The translations under genes were made by a program, and so were the position numbers. A stretch of 64,000 bases of DNA from Histoplasma ohiense (Eukaryota; Ascomycota; Eurotiomycetes; Onygenales; Ajellomycetaceae): NCBI GenBank assembly GCA_017607445.1, contig JAEVHH010000002.1, positions 7,408,001 through 7,472,000 of the forward strand, in the 5' to 3' direction. The notes beneath the pieces were generated by a model. It worked only from the letters and a program-made list of their open reading frames with translations, did no database searches and had not been told where the DNA came from. This document shows, piece by piece, positions 12,874 through 23,627 of this stretch. Positions within the stretch are counted from its first letter, which is position 1. Each line of letters begins with the position of its first letter.

Positions 12874-12987
12874 GAAAGCGCGAGAACAACCCCCGCGCTC
12901 CCTCCCTGGAACTCACATAAGCGGATATAAGGCTACAACAAGACCACTACTATCCCGCAGCAAAGCAACTTTAAACGATAAGGAGAA

Positions 12988-13209
12988 ATGGCACCATCAA
13001 GAAAGCCACGCTGCAACTTCAAGGACTGCAAGGAGCTCGCCCAGCGCATCGTCGGTGACTGTGGTTTCTGCAACGGCCACTTCTGCGGCAAACATCGCAT
13101 GCTAGAATCCCACGCCTGTAGTGGCCTAGAGGACTGCAAGAAGGAAAGCCATGAACGCAATGCGGAGCGTCTGAACGCAGAGCGAACTACAGTTATCAAA
13201 GGCGTATGA
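12988..13209 (+). CDS. Small AN1-type zinc finger protein
   Basis: The single-exon frame encodes 73 residues and is almost entirely one AN1 domain. C9-x4-C14-x10-C25-x2-C28-x4-C33-x2-H36-x5-H42-x-C44 matches every ligand of the two-zinc AN1 fold. The tail is charged and helical (residues 48-66), with no ubiquitin-like or A20 domain. In yeast the single-AN1 proteins Cuz1 and Tmc1 bind Cdc48 and the proteasome under proteotoxic stress. This protein is shorter and probably belongs to the same broad group, but which orthologue is not decidable here. The ATG context (GGAGAAATGG) is good, and an upstream TATA box supports a regulated gene. Confidence 0.85.
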   Translation: MAPSRKPRCNFKDCKELAQRIVGDCGFCNGHFCGKHRMLESHACSGLEDCKKESHERNAERLNAERTTVIKGV

Positions 13210-14624
13210 TACCGGGAGGAGTGTTTGGGTGCCTTCGTGTCCGCTTTGATTTTTGGATATAGATCATCATGAGTCTTTTTGGTCTTTTTTTATTCCTTTT
13301 TTTTTATTTTTTATCTTTTTTGGGCAGCAACATCTTGGCTGGGTTAGCCATTACATTACCAGGTTTTCTCTTAATCTGTGATAATCTTCCGTGTTGATGG
13401 TGTTGGAATACTCCTCTCCGAGGGTGACTTGGAGTTGCGTTGACAAAGAGAATATGGAGGACGAGTCTTTGAGTCTATCTTTTACGACTAGTTGCGTGGA
13501 ACCTTGGGGGGAATAAAATGAGGAGAGAAAAAAAAATTGAAAGACAAAAAAAATAAATAAAAAGTCTCAGGTGGGAGTCGGTGGAAGCGGCAAGATACTA
13601 CTATTCCATTCCCTTGAATGTTTCGCCGAAGACGTCCTTCCCGAAAACCCAACATTGCCCATTCCGTTCCCTTCTTCACCCTCGATATAAACTCCCGCAT
13701 ATCACCATTGTCGTCAACAAACAAACCTATATTTATTATTCCTTCTCATCCACTTCAACTTTCAGGCTCTATCCTCCCTGGTACTCACCTACGCCCGCGA
13801 CTGTTGTATGCTTTGTCTGTCCCTGCCCTTTTTTTGCTTTCACATAAATCCAATGCATGGCGTCACGGTAGCCGCTCGAATATTTTAATCCCTCCGAATT
13901 GATTCGATTTTCCATCTATTCTGGCGTGGTTTTCTTTTTCCTTTTTTTCCTTTTCACTTTCAAGGGATTTCGCCCTGCACGACCTCGTGTTATTTTTTTT
14001 TATCAACCAACTACTACAAAGAAACACATCTAGCTAGACATTTGGTTTTTCGTTTTCATCCATAACATTTGGGGATAAATACACCGACAACAAAACTACC
14101 CCTTACCAAGAAAGCCACACGAACCATCCCAATTCCACAGTTGTGTATTTGCATATCATAAAACATTGTTCCCGTAGCTAACTGCCAACAAAGAAGAAAA
14201 GAAAAGAAAAAGGTGAGCCCAGATAATGCAAACAATAAAGGACCGTAAGGTAAAAAAGAAAGCCAAGCACCCCGATACTAGGATAGACAAAACGAACGCC
14301 GCCTGTTTCCGACGCCTAATGAACATATCATGCCTTGAGTATGTGGGGATCAAGATAGTTGGTAAAGTAAAGGGTGGTCACAGGTGTTGACGCAAGGAGG
14401 AAGGAAATTTGAACTGTGGACCGCAGGAGATAAGGGGCCGGAAGGTCAGAAGGCGGCGGGGGAGCAAGCAACAGGACTCCCGCCGATGCACGGCGGAATA
14501 TACAGCGGGGTTTCCCGGACATGCCACTCACAACCATGGGCATGAAACGAGGGCTTGTTTTGGATCGTTTGTTATGAGGAAGTGCAATACTGGCGTAAAT
14601 GTGTATCCGCCAACTGGGCAGTGG
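13210..14624. other. Intergenic region with T-rich 3' flank
   Basis: T-rich tracts at 13,285-13,320 and A-rich tracts near 13,530-13,562 probably include the 3' end of the AN1 transcript. The rest, to 14,624, has only short frames without motifs and may include the 3' UTR of the FAM32A-like gene on the other strand. Confidence 0.4.
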
Positions 14625-15340
14625 TTAACCCGGTCCGATTCGGGGCCTGTGGGAAGTGGAAATGGGGGGTTTAGCCAGTGAGTTTGCAAGTAGCTGGGCA
14701 CCTCACGAGGTCTCCGGGGGCGAAGTATACGCCCGGGGCGGGGTGGAAGTTGGGGGGGGGGTTTGTGGAATTGCATTGAACGTACATGTCATGATGCTCG
14801 CTCAGATTACTGAGATACCTGTTCAACTCCTCTACGCGCTCCTTATGTGTCTTGAAGCCTTCGCGCTTGAGGCGTTCGTCGAGCTGTGGGGAATCAGGGA
14901 GAAGGAAGGAAGGGGAGTTAGCTGAGCCGTGTCGAATAAATGGAGCGTAAAATAACAAATAAATCATCCCAAAAAAAAAAAAAAAAACATACCCTCTTCC
15001 GCCTCGCCTCCTCATACCTTCTCTCCGCCTCCGTCTTGCTCACCACAGCCTTGTCGAAACCCTCACTCACACCTCGACTCCGACTCCGACTTCGATTCCG
15101 ACTCCCATCCCAATCCCCATCCGACGCACCCTCCCCTTCACCGCTCTTCATCCGCATCCCATCCGCCCCTTCATCATGACTCCCATTGGGTCCCTCATTC
15201 CCGCCCTCCTTGTCCTTTCCTCTCTCCTTCTCCTTCTTCCGCTTCTTGTTACCCTTCTTCCCAACCCGCCCCTCAAGCACCGGCGCGCCCTTGATCTTCA
15301 GCTTCCCGCCGCCGCTGACGTACTCGTTTGCGGGCGCCAT
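14625..15340 (-). CDS. FAM32A-like (DUF1754) protein, three exons
   Basis: Exons are 14,993-15,340, 14,786-14,883 and 14,625-14,646. Intron 1 (109 nt) runs GTATGT...CCACAG and intron 2 (139 nt) runs GTACGT...CCACAG. The coding length is 468 nt, 155 residues. The N-terminus has GGGKLKIKGAPV, like the human FAM32A start, then a Lys/Glu-rich and Ser/Arg-rich low-complexity middle. The conserved C-terminus is KTEAERRYEEARRKR, then LKREGFKTHKERVEELNRYL, then SEHHDMPRIGPG and stop. The final seven residues come only from the tiny third exon, and this tail is the family hallmark. FAM32A is a nuclear protein that acts at the 3' splice site in the human spliceosome. The same role here is inferred from family membership. 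Confidence 0.88.
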
Positions 15341-15799
15341 TTTCGGGGGGCCTGCTGTACCGTTGTCCGTGAAGACGAGGAGGCTATCTACCGAGCACGA
15401 GTACTGCCGTAAACCATCGTTGGGAATATTCCTTGTGTGGAAGTCTGTGCGCTCAATGATCGATGACTTGTTTCATTTCTTCCGCCTTGCGGTCAAATGG
15501 CGCGGGTTTCTGTTGGAGGTCCCCTATCACACGTGACTCACACTGATTCATATTAGTGCCGCTAGTCCGTAATAGGTAACCCACTTGACCTTTGGCAAAT
15601 TTTATGGCCAGTAGGCTCCATCCAGTATCTGCTTTATCTGATAGATGGCGGTTCGTATTTTATAATTTATAAGAACAAAAAAAACATTTATCATATTTCC
15701 ATACATGGTACTCTAAACATGGACGGCATGGCATGACAACCCCAAAGAAAAGGAGCGCCATTCTCATAATGATACACAAAATCATTCGTTAAAGTTTTT
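15341..15799. other. Intergenic spacer
   Basis: This is the upstream region of the FAM32A-like gene and the downstream region of the PTPA gene, both on the minus strand. An A-rich tract lies near 15,672-15,690. No other feature is visible. Confidence 0.4.
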
Positions 15800-17260
15800 T
15801 TAATCAAAAGGGATAGGTCGCAGCGTAGACCCACCCATCCTCTTCCGCATTTCTTCCCCAGCAGCAACCGCACTTGGGACTTTGATACCACAGCAATCAC
15901 CCCAATAATCCGTTCCCCCCTTGGAATGATCATGCTTATGACCATGGCCATTCCCGAGCCCATCATCCGATGCCTGCCCCGAATCATTCTTCCTCTCCCC
16001 CATTCCCGGCACAGCCGGAATCAGCCCGCCAAACATGAAGTGCTGCATAATCGGTAACTTCCCCAGAACCTCCTTGACAAACATCTTCTTCATCCCTGCC
16101 TCGACCTTCTGCCAGCTTTTGGCGCCAGAGATATCGTCCAGCATGGGGCTGTGCCAGCGCAGGCCCTTGACAGTTTTAACACTGTCGACCCATCGGACCT
16201 GCTCCAGATATATCCAGTCATCCCCTTCTTCGTCCAAGATGGCCTTATTATGGATGCCTAGCGGTGTGATGTAAGGGTGGCGGACGAGCTGCGCAGCACC
16301 AAACATGAAGGGCAGGAAATGGTAGTCGTCCAGCCCCCACACGCCATGCGAGCCAGCAGGCTCAAGGTAATAGGTCGCCTGGATCCGGCGCAGGAGATGC
16401 ATGTACCGGACGAAGACTCGGAGTACGAGGACTGGGAAGTTGTCGCGCTCGAGGAGGCCCAGCTGGTACAGGCAGAGCAGCCACATGAAGAAATTCAACT
16501 CGTGGCCGGAGCCGTAATCGAGGCGGTCGCGAGAGCCCAGTGAGTTCACTAGATATTTCGATAGCTCGTCCACTGCTGCGGACATTGTTGCATCATCATC
16601 ACCACCACCACCATCGTCGTGATCATGACCGCCGTCGTCGGTGGTGCCGATTATATCTTGCTGCCAGAGTGGGCTCTGGGCTGCTACGTCATCGAAGAGC
16701 GAGCGGAAGGCGGGATTGCCAAATCGGGAGCCATTCTGGTCGAGAGCTGGGTTCTTCTCGGCAAGGGCCTCTATGGAGGAGAGTACGTTGAGGATTTTAA
16801 CGATGACGGGGGAGGAGGGTTGCTTTTTGATGGCGGATACGGGCTTGAACCTAACGCTGTCGGACAGGTTGAAGATAAACGCGAGGATTAAGTTATATGT
16901 AGGTGAGGACAAGAACGCTTCATGGTCCCCACTGGATAGTATTCGGGGCACTGGATGTGTGTACTTGATGGAGTCTCGACTTGGCGGTTCGGGTAGCTCT
17001 GGGGTCTCAGGCGGGGGTTCTTGGGCTGTTTGGGTGGATCTCTGGCGACCCTTGCCTGCTGGTCTGGAGAGTCTTTTTGAGAGATCTACTTTTGAGGCTG
17101 CAGGGGAGGCCGTGTGTAACTGCTGCGAGGTCGAAGATGCCAATGATAACATTTTGTTGGAGGTTATCATCATAAAGCGTAACAGCGTCACAGGCGTAGC
17201 AGCGTCGTCGTGCAAAATGTATGTCGCAACGATGTGGTGACTAAGCAGCGCCCCCGCCAC
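15800..17260 (-). CDS. rrd1: Serine/threonine-protein phosphatase 2A activator (PTPA family)
   Basis: The uninterrupted frame encodes up to 486 residues. From about residue 100 the PTPA fold is clear: [87 protein letters not shown], then [20 protein letters not shown] and [13 protein letters not shown] proteins are peptidyl-prolyl isomerases that activate PP2A catalytic subunits. A His/Gly-rich extension ends in [19 protein letters not shown] and PIPFD. I remember that tail from fungal RRD1-type (activator 1) rather than RRD2-type proteins, so the symbol is a probable assignment. An acidic His/Asp insert follows residue 205 and explains a CAT/ATC simple repeat at 16,590-16,625. The first ATG may be upstream of the true start; methionines at residues 30, 31 and 37 are alternatives. 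Confidence 0.85.
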   Translation of the reverse strand: MAGALLSHHIVATYILHDDAATPVTLLRFMMITSNKMLSLASSTSQQLHTASPAASKVDLSKRLSRPAGKGRQRSTQTAQEPPPETPELPEPPSRDSIKYTHPVPRILSSGDHEAFLSSPTYNLILAFIFNLSDSVRFKPVSAIKKQPSSPVIVKILNVLSSIEALAEKNPALDQNGSRFGNPAFRSLFDDVAAQSPLWQQDIIGTTDDGGHDHDDGGGGDDDATMSAAVDELSKYLVNSLGSRDRLDYGSGHELNFFMWLLCLYQLGLLERDNFPVLVLRVFVRYMHLLRRIQATYYLEPAGSHGVWGLDDYHFLPFMFGAAQLVRHPYITPLGIHNKAILDEEGDDWIYLEQVRWVDSVKTVKGLRWHSPMLDDISGAKSWQKVEAGMKKMFVKEVLGKLPIMQHFMFGGLIPAVPGMGERKNDSGQASDDGLGNGHGHKHDHSKGGTDYWGDCCGIKVPSAVAAGEEMRKRMGGSTLRPIPFD

Positions 17261-17399
17261 TTGGCTAGATTCGATTAAGACTAGCGTTGCCTGTCAATAT
17301 CTAGTGGTTATATGAAGGTGGACTTGCCTGTGTTCGAACACGTGTTCCTATGGTGTTCAGCCAAGGCCCTCAAATAACTCATACATGTTCCGTACGGTG
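17261..17399. other. Left flank of the first transposon island
   Basis: This is the last CG-containing DNA before the CG-depleted island. It contains CTAGTGGTTATAT (17,301-17,313), repeated exactly at 21,301. It also contains the palindromic block TGTTCGAACACGTGTTC at 17,331-17,347. Confidence 0.5.
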
Positions 17400-17626
17400 A
17401 GCTACCTCCTTTGACCATATAAAAGAGGTAACTTTTCTGTAATATTATGTACAATGACAGTATCAGCCCCTCTCTGAATGTGTATTTAATAATTATCACT
17501 TCACTAGCTAGTCATCACTGAATTCTTCTCCTCTGCTCTTGTATTGATTTCTATTCTTAACTATTCTTGTTCTTGCCCATCTACTTTGAAATCCTTGCAT
17601 CTCTGTACAAGTGAGAAAGACTGATA

Positions 17627-19946
17627 ATGATCTCTGCTGTGGATACTGCTGTTGAAGCTGCTGCTGCACAGAAGCAGCTACAGCATGATCTTATTGTAGA
17701 GATGACAGCACAGAGAGAGAATGCACTGAGAATCAGCAGACAAAGCAGACCAAAGAATACACAGATAGCATATGCAGAGAAGCAGAATGAATGAGTGGTA
17801 ATATATAGATTTATTTTGTTTCTATTTCTTCTTTATTTCTGTGTATGAAGAGAGATAGAATTTGATAGACTAACTTCTCACTGCTACTTGATCTCCACTA
17901 TTCATACAATAGAAATGATGTAATGAAAAGAAGTTTTCAGATGATCAGATTGTCTCTGAGTAGAAGACAATCTGATTCTTTAGTGAGAGAGTTCTCAATT
18001 GTCCACTCAGAGAGAGTCATCACAAAAGAAAATGTACAAATACTGAGAGAGAAGAGATTGTGCAGACAATAGAAGAGAGTCTGATCAAGCAGTATCAAAC
18101 AGCTCTTATTGATCTGTATTGTACACAGCAGAGCAGACAGAAGAACTCTCATTCTCATTCAGTTGATCAGATCTTGAATAGCATATTAAAGACTCACAGA
18201 TCTATAAAGCATGTACAGAGATGTACAGAGTTTGTGGACAGAGATGCAGACACTCTGATGAACAGCTATACTGAGCTGAATATGATGAACTTTGTACATC
18301 AGTGCTGAGAGAGATGGCAGAGAGATGAAAGACATACAGTTGAGCCTCTTCTCTGTACAGCAGCTGACTTTCTCATGAGTCATCATATGCTGCTGAGAGA
18401 GCAGTTCAGACAGAAGATGCAGTTGACTGATCTGTTTACAATTGAGCTGTTAAATGAGAGATCAACACTCTGCTGATCTCTTATTCAGATCATGAATAAT
18501 GGCAAGACAAATCAGAACAACAGACTTGAATATTCAACTGTTATATGATATAAGAGTTATATTTTTTGTTCAATGTCACAGATTGCATTCTATCTGTTCT
18601 ACAGATGAAATATCATACAGAAGTCTCTGTCTCAGTTCCACTATCATCGGCTCTGATACAATATCCACTTACTCAAGAATGAGAATCTGTACAAGCAGAT
18701 CTTCTACAGAACTCATCTTGAGTGAATAAACAAGCTCTTTACATATGCAGACATGCTGAGTATGACAAAGAAGACTCACACTGAATGATTTATAGATGCA
18801 CAGAAGACAGAGTTTAATGAGATGAATGAGAGCAGCATTCACAGAGCTGAGCAATGAAATAATGACTCTTTGATCAGCTGCTATCTCAGCCAGATCAATA
18901 GAGAGTTCATACAGAGTATTGCAGAATTCAATTCTAGCTTGCCAAATAATTACTATCTTTCACAAGCTACAGTCATCTCATCAGAGCTGTTGAAGAAATT
19001 CCTCTGATCATGAGTGAATGAATGGCTTATCTGATTTCATTCTGAGAACAGATTCTTCTCTACCACTTCTTCTGAGATCTCTGATGTGAGTCTGAAGCAG
19101 CTTGATAGTGGAAGTTCATTTAACTCAGATGATCTTACAGCTCAGAGGTTTTTGCAGTTGTTAGATTATCTTTGTACAGTGATACTACAGAACTCTGCTC
19201 TTCTTCAGAGGAAATTTTCAACTCATCCACTGTGAACTGACTCAGTATTTCAGTGTGCAGAGTATGAGCAGTTTGCAGATGCTGTACAGACTGCAGAGTC
19301 AGTTCCCATTTCTTCACAGAAGATGATGCTTCAATGTTCAGTGCCACAGATTTTCAAGAGTCTGAACACTGTACAGAGACAGATCAATGTGATGACAGAT
19401 CAGATAAAGATCAGAGATGTATGAATGAAGAAGAAGATTGATAAAATTCAGTGTGGAATTGATACAATAACAACTAAATTCTGAATCTTTCAGTCTGTCT
19501 CTGTTTCTGTCTGTGTACAGAAAGATACTGTTGAAATTTTCTTCATCTCTGCATCTGTACCTTCATTCTTCTCTTTATCAATCACTGCTGCTGCTGTCAC
19601 CACTTCTGCTACAGCATTGTCAACTGAGAATGATATTTGGACATATCAGCTCTTTCATACAATTCAATCAGTTAATGATCTCTGAAAGAAATGAGAACAG
19701 AGGTTGAATGGACAGCCCTCTGTGCAGCATCTGAAGTCATTGTATGAGCCTAGCTGAAGAAAGAAGAATAGTGAGCATATGTTCTTTTTTCAGTGAAAGA
19801 TGATCATTGATGAGATACTCAGCTGCCATCATACAATGAAATCAAGATCTATTCTAGAGATTGTGGAGGAGCTTGAGTTGATGTATGTATGATTAAAAAT
19901 AAGTCTGAACAAGCTTTCTGTCTTTCTCAGAAGAGCAAGAAGATAA
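17627..19946 (+). pseudogene. Crypton-type tyrosine recombinase, inactivated
   Basis: Ignoring TGA stops and small frame changes, the plus strand reads from ATG 17,627 (MISAVDTAVEAAAAQKQLQH) through NTQIAYAEKQNE, then a short AT-rich intron-like gap. It goes on to IEESLIKQYQTALIDLY, VNKLFTYADMLSMTKKTHT, INREFIQSIAEFNSSLPNNY and SVPISSQKMMLQCSVPQIF, and ends in MKSRSILEIVEELELM. The final block with its Trp/Arg-rich lead is the GCR1_C-type DNA-binding end that fungal Cryptons and related activators carry. The HTxR segment at 18,777-18,788 now reads His-Thr-Glu-stop, so the HxxR arginine of the recombinase appears lost. Cryptons integrate by tyrosine recombination without a target duplication. 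The family call is from remembered relatives. Confidence 0.65.
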
Positions 19947-20555
19947 TCTGTGTATATTAACTATATTGCATATTTTTTAATCTTGAGTATTTATTTATGC
20001 ACACAGACTGTCTCAGCAGAATTCATAAGAATGAGTATTCTCATTCTCTTCTTCTCTCTTTCCTCTTTTATATGCAAGGCATTTCCACTTTCCTCTTTCA
20101 TTCACAATGACAACAACAATAAGTTGATTATAAAATCCTCTCTTTCTCTGTCTTCTCTCTCAACTTCTTTTCTCTTTCTCTCTTCAGCTTCATCATCATC
20201 ATCCACAGTACATACAATCTCTTTTGCATCAGAATCCATTATACTCTTGTTGTTTTCCCACTTCATACACTGCATGGGATGTCCATTTCATCATATCAAA
20301 GAAGAAGAACACTGACAGAGACTTGTGTATATAGTCAGAGAACAGATTTTTGATTTTTTTTTTCATAAAAAAAAAGATCAGCTCTCTTCCACAGTTCCTC
20401 TCACAGTATCATTTCTTCTTTTTCTTCATACACAGTGAACAAATGTGAGTACTTCTCTGCTCCTCTACTGTACAGTATAGAAAACTGATTATAATGCAAG
20501 AACTCTTGTTCCATACAATTCTGTCACCACTCAGCACAATCTGACTCAGACTGAG

Positions 20556-20909
20556 TTGATTGATTCATATCATCCAGCTGCTGAACATCAAGATGGATGG
20601 CAGAAATGGCCAGAGTATGGCACAATATATGTCAGCAATCCTCAGCTGGGTATATTTTGTCATAGTCTTCAATTCCATGCCCTGCTTGCTGTCTCTGACT
20701 TTGATATATCATACATCCATATGTGTATCAGAGCTGATCAAGTGTTGTCTCATCATTCATCATACATAAATGCCATTCTGATTCAATCTCATGATAGAAC
20801 TCTTGTCACAGACTGTACACAGTGTTGTACATTCTCTGAGCTTAAACTGTTCTCATTGTACTGCTGTGTGTACAGCCACTTTGGAGGAGCATGTGTCAAC
20901 TGTAAGTGA
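20556..20909 (+). pseudogene. DUF3716-like cysteine-rich ORF in the island
   Basis: An unbroken 117-residue stretch lies at the end of the Crypton island on the same strand. It holds GIFCHSLQFHALLAV, SHHSSYINAILIQSHDRT, then CTQC and FGGACVNC followed (after a TGA) by YDHAAHCSL. The spacing of CxxC...CxxC...C with a GxCxNCK core is that of the DUF3716 family of Eurotiomycetes, of unknown function. Neighbouring frames are broken, so the protein is likely dead. The surviving open frame may be chance, since C-to-T change makes stops only at certain codons. Shared orientation and base bias suggest it travelled with the recombinase. Confidence 0.5.
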
Positions 20910-21300
20910 TATGATCATGCAGCACACTGCTCCCTCCACAGCTCTGTGAATCAGTCTGATATGTATGATGATTTCCATGATAGACAGCCATCACAGCTAC
21001 AAGCATCAGCAGCAGATGATGCAGATCATAATACTCAGTCTGATGCACAGAATAATCCCATTCTCATTGAATAGAGTACATACAAAGCTTTCATTTTTCT
21101 TTTCTTTGTCTAGTTTCTCTGTTCTGTTCTGTTCTTGCTCTTTGATCTCTGTTTCTCCATTATTATTATATATTATATTATTATAGAGTTAGGTCTAGTC
21201 ATACAGACTGTGTATGACACTCAGGCATTGACTTGCACTTCTACACAGTGTCTGGGATCAGTAGCTCTTTAATAGGGGTGAAGCCAAGCAAGTCATTTAG

Positions 21301-21313
21301 CTAGTGGTTATAT
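21301..21313 (+). repeat. 13-bp direct repeat matching 17,301-17,313
   Basis: CTAGTGGTTATAT occurs at 17,301 and again at 21,301, exactly 4,000 bp apart, one copy near each end of the first island. It may be a duplication or recombination core of the element, or an internal part of a second small element at 21,190-21,434. The origin is uncertain. Confidence 0.4.
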
Positions 21314-21415
21314 AACTTTCTGTGTGTGAAGTCACATGTACCTGAATTTAATAGTGTTTCTCTTACTAAATACAAGTATCCTGTACATATGAACATGGAA
21401 TTGAACACACACCAG

Positions 21416-21520
21416 CAATAACCTGGTTATATGCAGTGGCGTTGGTGGCTGAGTGACTGCGCCTCCGCATATAACCTGGTTATTGTGAGGGTCGGGTTCG
21501 AACACGCCGTAACCCGACCC
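21416..21520 (+). other. tRNA-derived (SINE-like) module with palindromic 13-mer
   Basis: TGGCTGAGTGAC (about 21,446-21,457) resembles a polymerase III A box, and GGTTCGAACAC (21,495-21,505) resembles a B box about 50 nt downstream, as in tRNAs. A CCTC/GAGG stem could form between them. The flanks do not pair as an acceptor stem, so this is not a normal tRNA. ATAACCTGGTTAT occurs twice (about 21,419 and 21,471) inside a 19-bp near-perfect inverted repeat, CAATAACCTGGTTATATGC against its complement. After the B box, GGGTCGGGTT and AACCCGACCC can form a long hairpin. Confidence 0.35.
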
Positions 21521-22518
21521 ACCTATAACTCAGATTCCATCATCGTCGATAATCCTGGAATGACGGAGGTTGAACGCACGAACGACGCTCGAAATGAGAC
21601 CGGGGGCCTCTGCAGGAGGAAGCAAGGCTAAGTGGCACATGCAGCTCGGTAGCGATGCATAAGGCAACTCAACCATCCGTAGCCTTTCGAGTTTTCTGAA
21701 GATGGGGGAACCGGTCAACAATGGCTCTTTTTGCTGGTGAGCAAAGCGGCCGGAGAGTGCTGGATCTATATAATGTGGCTCCTTTATCAAAATATTCGAG
21801 CATCATTGGAGAATGCTCTCTCTTCCGTGCATTCCCCGCTCCCCGCTCTTCTTTTCTAAATATGTGGTTGACGCGGTGGGAAAGCTGGTATCCCGTAGTT
21901 GAAATCTCATAATTACTGCACCAAGCCACATGCTCGCTCATTGTTGCACCACACCTTGATGCTCATATCGGGCTGTGGAACCATTGAGCTGTGGATGTCA
22001 GCCGAACAGGTGCCCATACGAGTGCCGTCTCCGATGCTCACAGCTCTCTCTTTGCAGTAAGAACAACAAGCATACATAGCAGTGATTCCGATGGATGCTC
22101 CAAGTCTCTTCTCGTCTCTCTTCACTAATGTGACGGTGCGGAACGTACGGTGTAGTCTGTACATGTAACCCACGTATTTTTCCGATGTTTGGTGCTTTGG
22201 CCTAAATGCTGGGCTTGCATTAGCCGGATGGCCAAGCTTCGTGTTCTCACCAATGAAACTTGTTTCTATGCTTCGATCAGTCTGCAGCTCCAAAATCCTC
22301 CAAGAGACACACGCAGTCAAACTAATGGGACAAGAAGTCCCAAGGAAACGGAGGTAAGATTTGGCTAACCTGGGTCCCCCTCTGTTTCTCGAGAGCTTGA
22401 ACTCCTTCGCCCAACCTCTCTCCCAGCAGCTCCATATCTCCCAGAGCTATATACCTCCCTTGGCGTCTTCTTCACTCGGGCTATGAAGCACTAGGCATCT
22501 TCGCTCGCGCGAACCACA
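21521..22518. other. Intergenic region upstream of the DUF202 gene
   Basis: The DNA returns to normal base composition. Short frames on both strands (for example 21,913-22,320 minus) show no known motif. From about 22,360 the plus strand is CT-rich, consistent with a promoter and leader for the gene starting at 22,519. Confidence 0.4.
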
Positions 22519-23627
22519 ATGACTTCCGCAACAAAACGGCAGAGCCAAGAGAGCGCATACGAGAGATCGCTGAGCACCATCTCCGACTCCCTCGCCTCCT
22601 CTCGCTCGTCTCATCGTTCCATCCGTCAAGCGGCTTCTGCCGCTACTCCTGCTCCCAACGAGGATACCCCGATCGCTGCATCCAATGGCCAAGGAACTGA
22701 GAGGAATTACCGATCAACTGAATGTGTAGACCGTGATGGTTGTGCTGGGGGAAATTATCAGCAACATCCAGCGCAACATCAACAGCCGCAACGGAAAGCA
22801 TCCAACGACAGACATGACCGTGGTCTCGATGGGCAAGGGTCAAACACTGGACAATGGATGGGGGGCATATCACGCAAGTATAAGCGGATAGTGGAGAAAT
22901 ACGGTAGTGTGGAGCTGGAGAATAAGGGGAGCGTCGCAAGAGATCATTTAGCACTTGGTGAATATCTATATCCTATCCATCCCATCACCTTCTCCCGTCT
23001 CGTTGAGCGGCCAGACTCCGGAGTCCGCCCCGTCAAGAATAAAAGAAGAATATCTCTACTAACCAAGTGCCCAAAACCGGCACAGAGCGCACATTCCTCG
23101 CCTGGCTCCGCACATCTCTCGCCTTCGCCTCCATCGGCATCGCAGTCACCCAGCTCTTCCGCCTAAACAGCTCCATCACGGAATCAAACGCCCGCCACCT
23201 CTTCGACCTGTCGCAAGCACAACAACAGCAGCAGCAGCAGCAACCCCAACACCAACAAGCCCCATCACCCTTTTCCACAAACAACCTCCTCTCCCCCGAA
23301 CACCAACGCATTCCCCCCCATCACCTCCCCTCCAGCCTCCTCTCCAACGACCAGATCATAACCACCAACGAGATCCTCCTACAGATCCAAAGCGGCAATC
23401 GCCTCCGCAGCCTCGGCAAGCCGCTCGGCGCCACATTCCTCTGCATCGCCATCGTCGTGCTCCTCATCGGCTTCCACAGATACTTCGAGGGCCAGTATTG
23501 GGTGATCCGCGGCAAGTTCCCCGCGAGCAGGGGCAGCGTTGCCGTCGTCGCGTTCATCGCCGGGTCGCTGATGGTGAGCTGTCTTGTGGTCATCCTGACG
23601 ATATCGCACGGCGCGCTGGAGCGTTGA
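22519..23627 (+). CDS. DUF202 domain membrane protein, two exons
   Basis: Exon 1 is 22,519-22,957 and exon 2 is 23,086-23,627. The 128-nt intron runs GTGAAT...GCACAG with a CTAAC branch point. The join G|AG gives the invariant [20 protein letters not shown], which exists only after splicing. The protein has 326 residues: a disordered Ser/Gln-rich N-terminus of about 135 residues, then the DUF202 domain with three membrane helices (about residues 150-175; 260-280; 295-320). Between helices one and two lies a polyglutamine insert (QAQQQQQQQ). DUF202 also occurs in Vtc1 and in small bacterial membrane proteins. The function of the fungal stand-alone form is not established. Membrane location is inferred from the helices. 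Confidence 0.88.

Larger units (their letters stand above)
17400..21430 (+). mobile_element. CG-depleted island: decayed Crypton-type element
   Basis: From about 17,400 to 21,430 the sequence has almost no CG (one seen at 18,647). It is dominated by CA/TG/TCT/AGA words and packed with TGA codons, in sharp contrast to the genes either side. The first 2.5 kb reads through as a tyrosine recombinase with a GCR1_C-like tail. The last part holds a DUF3716-like ORF. The pattern fits repeat-induced C-to-T mutation of an inserted element. Borders are set by composition only and may be off by 100 bp. Confidence 0.7.

Noticed and set aside
14671..15015. Unspliced 114-residue frame with a polyphenylalanine start
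   Set aside because: It spans intron 1 of the FAM32A-like gene; the Phe run is the T-rich intron sequence.
16641..17240. 199-residue plus-strand open frame
   Set aside because: It lies wholly antisense to the PTPA coding region, has no motif, and its openness is explained by codon bias of the real gene.
19950..20315. Ser/Leu-rich 121-residue frame in the Crypton island, resembling membrane protein
   Set aside because: The composition follows from TCT/CTT-rich mutated DNA, with no conserved motif.
21436..21520. Functional tRNA gene
   Set aside because: A-box and B-box words are present, but the acceptor stem does not pair and no normal anticodon loop can be drawn.
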